A stretch of 9,064 nucleotides of DNA from JAPLKX01 sp035530195 (GTDB lineage: Bacteria; Hydrogenedentota; Hydrogenedentia; Hydrogenedentales; SLHB01): assembly GCA_035530195.1 (NCBI GenBank), contig DATKVG010000164.1, forward strand, positions 1 to 9,064. The letters are read 5' to 3'. The stretch's first letter is position 1. Each line of letters opens with the position of its first letter. A model generated the notes under the pieces. The model was not told the DNA's origin, did no database searches, and saw only the letters and a program-made list of their open reading frames with translations. The translations under genes were made by a program, and so were the position numbers. This document shows positions 1 through 6,687 of this stretch, piece by piece.

Positions 1-523
1 TATGGACAACGTCCAGTTGCGCCGGATGCCCGCCACCGTCCGGCGGTTCAACAAAGCAAAAATGGCCATCTTGAAACGCCTAAAAACGTTCCGCCAAATC
101 ACACCGCAAAAGCTAAACGACCCCGAAGGCGACGCCGGATACGTCATCCGATTTTTCCCCGAAACCATAGACTTATCGGAGAAGATTACGGCGGCACTCA
201 AGGGACTCGGCGTCAATTGCAGCACCCGAGGCAAACACGCCGGCCCGGATTGGCATTTGTACTCACATATGTACCCGGTTGCCCTACAGCGCGGCCCCGC
301 AGGGAAAGAATGTGTGTACGAATGTCCGTGTTACGCCGCCCGCGGCGGTCACCCCTCCTACACCAAAAACTGCCCAATCGCCGACGACCTATTCAACCGA
401 GTCGTCAACATCAACCTCAACCAATGGTTCTCCCCACAAGATTGCCGCCACTTGGCGGGCGCCATAAACACCGTTTTGGGCAACCTTTGCACGCAAGACA
501 ACAGCGCCCGCAAGTGGCTTTGA
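1..523 (+). CDS. DegT/DnrJ/EryC1/StrS-family PLP aminotransferase, C-terminal part (5' truncated)
   Basis: This is the last ~173 codons of a gene that begins before the window; the ATG at 2-4 is probably internal. The family (usually about 370-430 aa) transfers amino groups to keto-sugars in nucleotide-sugar, antibiotic or surface-polysaccharide synthesis, using PLP bound to a lysine. That lysine and the PLP site would lie upstream, so activity cannot be judged here. The assignment rests on the C-terminal pattern: a strand with GYVIRFFP near residues 46-53, then KNCPIADDLFNRVVNINLN (about 122-140), which fits the family's CP-(I/A)-A-(D/E) segment followed by a hydrophobic strand, then a last helix with PQDCRHLAGAINTVL. 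An extra cysteine cluster, CVYECPC, lies near residues 104-110. The stop is TGA at 521-523. The next gene lies 207 bases away, so an operon link is unclear. Family confidence is fairly good; the substrate is unknown. Confidence 0.72.
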   Translation, partial: MDNVQLRRMPATVRRFNKAKMAILKRLKTFRQITPQKLNDPEGDAGYVIRFFPETIDLSEKITAALKGLGVNCSTRGKHAGPDWHLYSHMYPVALQRGPAGKECVYECPCYAARGGHPSYTKNCPIADDLFNRVVNINLNQWFSPQDCRHLAGAINTVLGNLCTQDNSARKWL

Positions 524-528
524 CTCCT

Positions 529-564
529 GCGCCTCAAAGTAGGCGCGGTCGTCTCGCCCGCGCC
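529..564 (+). repeat. Two overlapping alternative GC-rich hairpins after the aminotransferase gene
   Basis: Hairpin A pairs gcgcct (529-534) with aggcgc (541-546) around a 6-nt loop. Hairpin B pairs ggcgcgg (542-548) with ccgcgcc (558-564) around a 9-nt loop. They share 542-546, so only one can form at a time. The first stem begins 5 bases after the TGA of the upstream gene, a usual place for a terminator, but no T-run follows either stem. It could be a Rho-independent-like end without a U-tract, an RNA-stabilising 3' structure, or part of a dispersed intergenic repeat. Confidence 0.45.
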
Positions 565-730
565 CTCCAGACCACAGGCCCGGATCAACGACCAGCCCGT
601 CCGTTCAACACCATAGCGAAACGGTCCACTGTTCGAAAAACAAACAGAATGGCGTTCGAGTGCGCTTCGATGGCTTTTGTGCGGAAACTGCCTTATATTA
701 TCTCCCAGGCGTGTTCACTCGTTTGAGTGA

Positions 731-2548
731 TTGTGGGGGATCCAAAGACTGGAAACGGACTCGGCAACTCAACCGGAAACTTCCTTTCCTAAGCGCCAGA
801 TACTGTATTTCTGGCTGCTGCTGCTGATGTGCAGCGCATTGGCGGCGTGGCTGTTGGTGTTTATTCACGAGGCGGTGGGACATTGTCTGATAGCCCAATT
901 GTTCGGCTGCGTGCCGTATGGTTTTTATGTAAGTCCATTTTTCGCCGGCTATGCTTCGGCCGCTGCAATACCCCCCGACCTTGACGGCTCTCTCCCCCTC
1001 CAATTTCTCGCGCTTCAACTTGGCGGCATAATCGCCAACATACTTACTGGTTCTGCGGCATGTACCTGGGTGTCTATAGCGCTAAGGCGCGGAAACAAAA
1101 GGCGCGGCTTGCTCTTGTTCGTTGCCCTGTTCGGCTTGTTTTCAGTCGTGGGTCAGACCATATACGCCTTCGTCGGGTTTGTTTACGGTCTCGGTGACAG
1201 CCCGTTAGTTCATGAGCACGCTGGATTCTCTGGGGACTATGTATGGCTTCCATTCCTACTGATGATTCCCTTCGTCTCTTATTTGTTTATGGTTCCTTAC
1301 GTAAAGGTGCAGGCTGAATTCTTTCCGATACAGTCGCCGTCAAAACGGTTGACTTTTGCCATACTGACGTTGGGTTCCATCGTCGCCTTATTCTTTGCCC
1401 TGTTCGTTACAGCATTTGTCACGGGCTATTATTCGGCCATTGCGCGGGCTGTTTCGAGCAGCCGCATCGTAAAATACGAAGTACGGCTGCTGCCTGCTGC
1501 CGCGTTCTTATATCTGCTGGTGGCCGGCGCGTTTACGGCTTGTTGGCGCACAAAAAGCATGTCGGGCTGCGCGTATCGGTCCCTGTCTATCAAAAACCTT
1601 GTCTGGCCGATGACGACCGCGGTTTCAGTAGGAGTCATTCTGGTTGTGACGGGCGGGAGCTTTCAATGGCCGCGGTTTGGCGCCGGCCTTCCGCCCTATC
1701 CCGGTGAAATAGTTGATAAAGTAGTTGATAGAGAGGTTGAACGAGATTTCCCTCTAGTATTTGATGCTGACGCGGACGGGTACATCCACTTCTCCGATAC
1801 AGACAACGGGACCCTCTGCCGGCTTGATCCAGCCACCGGCGAGAAGACGGTTATGGTCTCCGATCTGCAGTATCCCGTTCTTGTTTGTGTAAGTGGCGAC
1901 CGCGTCTATTTCCTGCACAAACCGCAGTATTTCAACGAACATCAGCTTGGAAGAAACCTCATGTCGTATGACCTGAAGTCAGGACAGTCTTCCCTGTTGC
2001 ACAACAAGCTGGTGCTCAATACGGGGCCGGGATTTTGGCGAACTTCCCTTGTACTTGCAGCACATGGTGACAGAGTATTAGCCGTTGATTATCGAAGAAT
2101 AGCGGTAGTGGCTGAAGATGGTGGCGAGAGTGAGACGTTTGCGGAGTTGCCCGCAGGCCTACCGGGAGAAATACATTGCGCGGCAGAGGGGTCGGGTGGA
2201 GCCCTATATGTCGCTGCCGGGGAACGTTATCTTAACGAGCAGAATGTATTGCTGCGGTATACGCCGGATGGCAGTTCCTTCACAAAAATTGCGGAAGGTC
2301 TTTCCCTAATCAGGCACATGAAGTGTGACGCTAACGGTGACCTCTATTTGATGGGAGCGGGCCGCAGTTCTCTGATTCTGGTGAGAGATGGTGTTGCTGC
2401 TGGCGGTAATGTGGGCATATGGGAACTGAAGGATGGATGGAATAATCGGCTCGACTACATCTCCACCCCGTATCACGGTTCCTGTTACTATTTGGGGGAG
2501 CGCTGGTACCGTGGAAGCTTACACCGTCTTACGATTAAGGAAAGATAA
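731..2548 (+). CDS. Polytopic membrane protein: M50-like HEXXH metalloprotease-type domain fused to a C-terminal beta-propeller-like domain
   Basis: The protein is up to 605 aa. About seven hydrophobic segments lie near residues 24-44, 89-118, 126-153, 171-192, 206-235, 253-272 and 289-307. HEAVGH (H46, E47, H51) at the end of the first fits the zinc-binding HEXXH helix of intramembrane M50 (site-2-protease-like) peptidases. GGIIAN (98-103) resembles the family's G-x-x-x-N turn. D156 or D169 could be the third zinc ligand, but no clear N/D-P-D-G motif is present. Residues ~340-605 contain repeated strand and DG-turn units (DADGYIHFSD, SGDRVYFL, GGALYVAAG, NGDLYLMGAG), as in NHL/SMP-30-like propellers. 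Seven segments with a cytoplasmic N-terminus would place the propeller outside the membrane. The start is uncertain: TTG 731 follows an in-frame TGA directly and lacks a clear ribosome site, while GGGGGA (735-740) stands 8 bases before CTG 749. Third positions are much less G/C-biased than in the downstream genes. Substrate unknown; protease activity is inferred. Confidence 0.7.
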   Translation: MWGIQRLETDSATQPETSFPKRQILYFWLLLLMCSALAAWLLVFIHEAVGHCLIAQLFGCVPYGFYVSPFFAGYASAAAIPPDLDGSLPLQFLALQLGGIIANILTGSAACTWVSIALRRGNKRRGLLLFVALFGLFSVVGQTIYAFVGFVYGLGDSPLVHEHAGFSGDYVWLPFLLMIPFVSYLFMVPYVKVQAEFFPIQSPSKRLTFAILTLGSIVALFFALFVTAFVTGYYSAIARAVSSSRIVKYEVRLLPAAAFLYLLVAGAFTACWRTKSMSGCAYRSLSIKNLVWPMTTAVSVGVILVVTGGSFQWPRFGAGLPPYPGEIVDKVVDREVERDFPLVFDADADGYIHFSDTDNGTLCRLDPATGEKTVMVSDLQYPVLVCVSGDRVYFLHKPQYFNEHQLGRNLMSYDLKSGQSSLLHNKLVLNTGPGFWRTSLVLAAHGDRVLAVDYRRIAVVAEDGGESETFAELPAGLPGEIHCAAEGSGGALYVAAGERYLNEQNVLLRYTPDGSSFTKIAEGLSLIRHMKCDANGDLYLMGAGRSSLILVRDGVAAGGNVGIWELKDGWNNRLDYISTPYHGSCYYLGERWYRGSLHRLTIKER

Positions 2549-2645
2549 CTACCAACGGGTCACCGCGGCACGAAAAAAACTACTATGGGCCCGCGGACTT
2601 CACGCTCTGAGGCACTGCCAATACGTCAGGCCACGATAACCCGGA

Positions 2646-2664
2646 GAAATCCCTACGGGATTTC
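2646..2664 (+). terminator. Hairpin, possible weak terminator of the membrane-protease-like gene
   Basis: The perfect 8-bp stem gaaatccc/gggatttc (2646-2653 with 2657-2664) closes on a 3-nt loop, about 100 bases after the TAA at 2546-2548. What follows is caattaatcg rather than a run of T, so this is not a canonical intrinsic terminator. It could instead be a simple inverted repeat. Confidence 0.35.
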
Positions 2665-2741
2665 CAATTAATCGCAGCCAGCCGATGTGGGTGTAGGTAT
2701 CGGTGACATTGAGCCTTGGATTGTAGTTCAACCGCCGGGGG

Positions 2742-2770
2742 TGGAAAAGTGAGATTAGTTCGCTTAAAAT
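2742..2770 (+). promoter_or_regulatory. Candidate sigma70-type promoter for the DUF2339-cca operon
   Basis: TGGAAA (2742-2747, four of six matches to TTGACA) and TAAAAT (2765-2770, five of six to TATAAT) are separated by exactly 17 bases. Transcription would begin near 2777, giving a leader of about 24 nt that holds the ribosome site at 2790-2794. This is the most A/T-rich patch just upstream of the operon. An imperfect dyad, GTGA (2749-2752) with TCAC (2775-2778) and GTTC (2758-2761) with GAAC (2771-2774), straddles the -10 box and could be an operator. Confidence 0.5.
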
Positions 2771-2789
2771 GAACTCACCTTCACAAGCC

Positions 2790-2794
2790 AGAGG
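2790..2794 (+). promoter_or_regulatory. Ribosome binding site setting the start of the DUF2339 gene
   Basis: AGAGG ends 6 bases before ATG 2801. Together with the coiled-coil N-terminus typical of DUF2339 proteins, it supports 2801 as the true start. Confidence 0.6.
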
Positions 2795-2800
2795 CGCCCA

Positions 2801-5332
2801 ATGAGTTCAGACGACCGGATCGAGAAGCTGGAGCGGCAAATCGAGGAATTGAAGGAGCTGGTGGCGCATCTCCAAGGGGACAACGCGACGCCGGCCGATT
2901 CCGCTGAACCTGCCGCGCCCGCGCCCGCCGCCGCTCCCAAAATACGCGAGCGTTACAAGTCGGACGTCCGCAGGAACGTGGACCGCGTCCTGGGTGGTGA
3001 GGCGGGTGACACACTCGAGACGCGCATCGCCGGGATTTGGCTGAGCCGGATCGGCGCGGTGGTGCTGATGACGGCTGTGATCCTCGGTGCGCAGGTCACG
3101 ATCTACGAAGACTACCTCGGCCCGCTCCAAAAAATGGCCATCCTCTACGGTGGTTCGACGGTGGCGCTGGCGTACGGGCTTCTTGCCGGCCGCCGTGGCG
3201 GGATGTTTCAGTTGACAATCCTCGGCGTCGGCCTTGCCGGGGCGTATTTTGCAACCTACGCCGGCTTTTTCGTCGAAGGCTTGCGCATATACGACGTCCG
3301 ACTGGCGGCACCGGTCCTTCTGGGCTGCCTCGTGCTACTGGCCATTATCATCCACCTGCGTAGAAGCCAGGTGGTCGCCGGGATCGCCATGTTTCTCGTT
3401 TATTACACGATTGTGGCGAGCTGCTTGTCGGGCGTCACGCCGGACAACATCGTCTACGCGCTGGGGACGCTGGCCGGGCTGGCGCTGGCGGGCCTGATCT
3501 TTCACGCGGTCCACCGCTGGTTCCTGTTTTCGTGGGCGGCGATTGTCGCGACGTACGGCGTATACCTTTTCTACTTCCTGAAAAAACCGGCCGGGTTACC
3601 CATTTCCGACCTCGATTATTTCTGGATCAGCACCGGTTTTCTCGCGATTTGCTACGTCGTGTTCGCGGCCGCCGCGATTTTCGATGCCCGCAAAACGGGC
3701 GAGTACCGCAGGGTCGTCGCCCCGATGTCCGGGCTCAACTCGGCCATCTTCTTCACGCTGACGTGGATTGCCGTTCGCGAGCATTACATCGAGTACGAGT
3801 GGCTGTTCCGGCTGGGTTTCGCCGGCGGGTTGCTGGCGCTGGCGGTGCTGGCCCAACTCACCGGCCCGAGGCGCAACTATCTCTACCAGATCTACATCGC
3901 CAAAGTCGTGGTCATGTTTACGCTGGCGCTCCAGGCCTATATGTCCGGCGAGAAACTGATGGTGGCGATAGCCATCGAATGCCTGGCGCTGGCCTTTTCC
4001 TACCGGCGCAGCGGCATCATCACGTTCAAGATCCTCGGCATGCTGCTGATGCTCGCGTCGTTTGCCGGCTGCCTGTTCCACCTGCGCACGCCGGGCACGA
4101 CATGGATCGTGGTGTCAACCATCCCGTCGAACTGGTTTTGCGTTGCGGGTACGGCGGCCGTGTTCGTTGCGGTCGCGTGGTTTTACGAGCGGCACATCCG
4201 GCGCATCCCACCGCGCGACCGCGTCGTAACCGGCCAGTGGTTTCTGGCGGACACGTTTCTCGACATTTATCCCGCCACGGTGGCCCTGCTTTTCGCGGCG
4301 GCCTCGGCACTCCTGCTGCTCTCGATCACGGTTTTCGACCTGGGCTCGGACCCGCGCATGCCCTACCTGCTCGCGGCCGAAGGTGTGCTGCTTGGATTGG
4401 TGGGCGTGGTGCTGCGGACGCCGCCCGTGCAGATCGGCGGGGTGTTGCTGCTGGTGGCCTGCCACGTGTGTTACCACATCTTTCTTATCGTGGGCCAACC
4501 GGGTTTCGTGACGCAGCCGTTCTACGTCGCCTACACCGTGGTTGTCGCGCTGTTCACCTACGCGGGCGCGTACTTCTGGGAGCGGTACCTGTGGCGCGTA
4601 CGCCACGGCCGGCCGTGGGAGCACCACGTGGTTGCAGCCATCCCTTACCTCGTTGCGACCTTCATGCTGACCACGCTGCTCGGCCAGAAATTGGAGTCGA
4701 TCGACCTCGCCATCAGCCAGAACGTGCTCGGCGTGATCCTGTTGCTGGCGGGGGCCCTGACGTCCTATCCCGGCGTGAAAGCGTCGGGCGTGCTCGCGTT
4801 CACGATGGGAACCGCGAGCCATTACCAAAAACTGTATATGTCCGGCGGCGATTATACCGCCCAGCCAGCTTTTTTCTGGTACTTGCTGATCTTGCTCGGG
4901 GTGTACGTCATGGGCGAGCGGCTGTTCGTCGTGCTCGAACGGCAGGAAAAAGCCCCATCGCCCGTCGAAGACGGGGTGCGGGCCGTATTCATCGGCGTCT
5001 GCGGCGCAGTCGGCGTGATCGCTTTTTATCGGATCGCCGATCCGTCGTATCTGACGCTGTATTGGCTCGGGTTGGCGGTGAGCGCCGTACTATTTGGCGG
5101 CGTGTTCGGCGAGGTCAGATACCGGTGGGCGGCCATCCTGCTGTTTTGCGCGGCGATTGCGCGCGCGTTTGCCTACGACCTGCGCAAGCTGCCGCCGATC
5201 TATTCGTTTGCCTCGTTCGCGGCGCTGGCCGTCGCGCTGATGATTGTCGCCTGGGCGTACGGCCGGTACAGGCAGAGGCGCCTCGACGCCGTCAAAGAAG
5301 CGGCGCAGCAAGAGGGCGGCGCCGATGGCTGA
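2801..5332 (+). CDS. DUF2339-family polytopic membrane protein
   Basis: This 843-aa protein has the layout of the DUF2339 family (predicted bacterial membrane proteins of unknown function). Residues 4-26 are a charged heptad-like coiled coil (KLERQIEELKELVAHL), followed by an Ala/Pro linker at about 29-47. A conserved entry block follows near 72-105: LETRIAGIWLSRIGAVVL, then a first membrane helix and a short loop before LGPLQKMAILYGGST. From about residue 82 to 825 the chain is almost wholly hydrophobic segments with short polar loops, more than 20 by eye. It ends in a basic tail (RYRQRRLDAVKEAA) that is probably cytoplasmic, as is the N-terminus. No catalytic motif is visible. The gene uses G/C-ending codons heavily. 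Its last 8 bases overlap the start of the tRNA nucleotidyltransferase gene, so both are probably on one transcript from the promoter at 2742-2770. Family assignment is good; role unknown. Confidence 0.82.
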   Translation: MSSDDRIEKLERQIEELKELVAHLQGDNATPADSAEPAAPAPAAAPKIRERYKSDVRRNVDRVLGGEAGDTLETRIAGIWLSRIGAVVLMTAVILGAQVTIYEDYLGPLQKMAILYGGSTVALAYGLLAGRRGGMFQLTILGVGLAGAYFATYAGFFVEGLRIYDVRLAAPVLLGCLVLLAIIIHLRRSQVVAGIAMFLVYYTIVASCLSGVTPDNIVYALGTLAGLALAGLIFHAVHRWFLFSWAAIVATYGVYLFYFLKKPAGLPISDLDYFWISTGFLAICYVVFAAAAIFDARKTGEYRRVVAPMSGLNSAIFFTLTWIAVREHYIEYEWLFRLGFAGGLLALAVLAQLTGPRRNYLYQIYIAKVVVMFTLALQAYMSGEKLMVAIAIECLALAFSYRRSGIITFKILGMLLMLASFAGCLFHLRTPGTTWIVVSTIPSNWFCVAGTAAVFVAVAWFYERHIRRIPPRDRVVTGQWFLADTFLDIYPATVALLFAAASALLLLSITVFDLGSDPRMPYLLAAEGVLLGLVGVVLRTPPVQIGGVLLLVACHVCYHIFLIVGQPGFVTQPFYVAYTVVVALFTYAGAYFWERYLWRVRHGRPWEHHVVAAIPYLVATFMLTTLLGQKLESIDLAISQNVLGVILLLAGALTSYPGVKASGVLAFTMGTASHYQKLYMSGGDYTAQPAFFWYLLILLGVYVMGERLFVVLERQEKAPSPVEDGVRAVFIGVCGAVGVIAFYRIADPSYLTLYWLGLAVSAVLFGGVFGEVRYRWAAILLFCAAIARAFAYDLRKLPPIYSFASFAALAVALMIVAWAYGRYRQRRLDAVKEAAQQEGGADG
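5311..5316 (+). promoter_or_regulatory. Ribosome binding site for cca, inside the end of the DUF2339 gene
   Basis: AGAGGG lies 8 bases before ATG 5325. It selects this start over the in-frame upstream ATG at 5244, whose 27 extra codons only re-read the DUF2339 tail. Because it is buried in the upstream coding region, translation of the two genes is probably coupled. Confidence 0.6.
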
Positions 5333-6644
5333 GCGATACCAGGCGGCGGTCCGCGTTCAGCAACGGCTGAAACAGGCCGGATACCGCGCCCTGCTCGCCG
5401 GCGGGTGCGTGCGCGACCTCATCCTCGGCGTCAAACCCAACGACTACGACATCGCCACCAGCGCCACGCCCACCGACGTTGCCCGGTTGTTCGACAAAGT
5501 CATCAGCGTCGGCGCGGCGTACGGCGTCCAGATCGTCGTGCTGCCCGAAGGTGTTTTCGAGGTTACCACGTTCCGCAAAGACGGCCCGTATTGCGACGGC
5601 CGGCACCCCGACACGGTCGAGTTTGTCGACGAAATCGAAGACGCACGCCGCCGCGATTTCACCATCAACGCCATGTTTTTCGATCCCGAGTCAAACTCGA
5701 TCATCGATTACGTCGGCGGGCAGGAAGACCTGCGCAATCGGCTGCTGCGTACCGTCGGGCCGCCCGAACAACGCTTCGCCGAAGACCACCTGCGCATCCT
5801 GCGGACGGTGCGGTTTGCGGCGCGGCTGGGTTACGACATCGAGCCCGAAACGCTCGAGGCCGTGCGCAAGATGAGCCACCTCGTCACCCAAACCAGCGCC
5901 GAGCGGATTCGCGACGAGATCGTCAAGATACTCACCGAAGGCGGCGCGCGCCCGGGATTCGAGTTGCTCGACGAGACGGGCCTGCTCGAGCAAATCCTGC
6001 CCGAGGTCCGTGCCATGAAGGGCGTGGCGCAGCCCGAAGAGTTTCACGCGGAAGGCGACGTGTTCGTCCACACGATGCTGATGCTCGATCATCTCGAAGA
6101 CGCCTCGCCCGCGTTGGCGCTGGCGGCCCTGCTGCACGATGTCGGCAAGCCGCCCACCCAGTCGTTCGAGGACCGCATCCGTTTCAACAACCACGACAAA
6201 GTCGGCGCGCGTATCAGCGAAGACATCTGCAAACGCCTCCGGATGCCGCACGAAACCATGGCGAAAGTATCATGGATGATCGAAAACCACATGCGCCTTA
6301 CCGCCATCGCCGACATGCGCGACAGCAAGCGCAAACGGTTCATCCGCCACCCATGGTTCCCCGACCTGCTCGAACTCGGCCGGATCGATTGCGTCGCCAG
6401 CCACGGCTGCCTCGACGGTATCTACTGGATTCAGGATTACATCGCCGCGATGCCGCCCGACGAACTGAAACCGGAGCCACTCCTGCGCGGTCGAGACCTT
6501 ATCGAAATGGGCCTCGAACCCGGCCCGATCTTCTCTGAAATCCTCACCGCCGTCGAAGACGCCCAGTTAGAAGGACAAATAACCGACAAACAACAGGCAA
6601 AAGAGTTCGTCCGTGAGCATCTCTTAGAGAAAAACAAGGACTAG
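5325..6644 (+). CDS. cca: CCA-adding tRNA nucleotidyltransferase / poly(A) polymerase family protein with HD domain
   Basis: The 439-aa product belongs to the class II nucleotidyltransferases that add or repair the 3' CCA of tRNA from CTP and ATP in the cytoplasm. In order: GGCVRD (26-31) and NDYDIATS (39-46) with metal-binding aspartates D40 and D42; a loop carrying FRKDG...D.RHPD (83-96); RRRDFTINAM (108-117); the nucleotide-selecting EDHLR motif with E153, D154 and R157; and RTVRFAARLGY (160-170). An HD phosphohydrolase-type domain follows, with H249, H271-D272, H290 and D355 as likely metal ligands. The C-terminal PEPLLRGRDLIEMGLEPG block (about 384-400) is common in bacterial members. 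The EDxxR motif and intact loop favour a full CCA enzyme over a CC-only one, but an A-adding enzyme or poly(A) polymerase cannot be excluded. The start at 5325 is set by AGAGGG at 5311-5316. TAG at 6642-6644 is followed by a hairpin-rich element from 6688. Confidence 0.9.
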   Translation: MAERYQAAVRVQQRLKQAGYRALLAGGCVRDLILGVKPNDYDIATSATPTDVARLFDKVISVGAAYGVQIVVLPEGVFEVTTFRKDGPYCDGRHPDTVEFVDEIEDARRRDFTINAMFFDPESNSIIDYVGGQEDLRNRLLRTVGPPEQRFAEDHLRILRTVRFAARLGYDIEPETLEAVRKMSHLVTQTSAERIRDEIVKILTEGGARPGFELLDETGLLEQILPEVRAMKGVAQPEEFHAEGDVFVHTMLMLDHLEDASPALALAALLHDVGKPPTQSFEDRIRFNNHDKVGARISEDICKRLRMPHETMAKVSWMIENHMRLTAIADMRDSKRKRFIRHPWFPDLLELGRIDCVASHGCLDGIYWIQDYIAAMPPDELKPEPLLRGRDLIEMGLEPGPIFSEILTAVEDAQLEGQITDKQQAKEFVREHLLEKNKD

Positions 6645-6687
6645 GCCCGTGGCGCCTGCCGGCGTATTCCGCAGCCAATGCAATGAC

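Noticed and set aside
671..699. Promoter for 731-2548 with TATATT (694-699) as the -10 box
   Set aside because: The hexamer 17 bases upstream, TGGCTT, matches the -35 consensus poorly, and TTGTGC at 677-682 is too close. The A/T patch alone is not enough.
2559..2708. GTCACCG and CGGTGAC as distant inverted repeats around the 2549-2800 gap
   Set aside because: Seven bases separated by about 140 nt is within chance expectation, and no transposase or other mobile signature is present.
4115..4828. 237-codon minus-strand frame opposite the DUF2339 gene, and a similar 232-codon one at 7189-7887
   Set aside because: Their composition is that of antisense to GC3-rich genes (many Arg, His, Gln, Val), with no recognisable motif.
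5244..5324. 27-codon N-terminal extension of cca
   Set aside because: It only re-reads the DUF2339 tail out of frame. The site AGAGGG at 5311-5316 points to ATG 5325, and the product then begins as family members do.
3532..5370. Long 612-codon open frame in another + frame of the DUF2339 gene
   Set aside because: It is a GC-rich shadow: the translation is full of Arg, Pro and Gly with no domain pattern, while the 2801-5332 frame has clear membrane segments and a ribosome site.
5405..6538. 377-codon open frame inside cca
   Set aside because: The Arg/Pro-rich translation is a shadow of cca, whose own frame carries all catalytic motifs.
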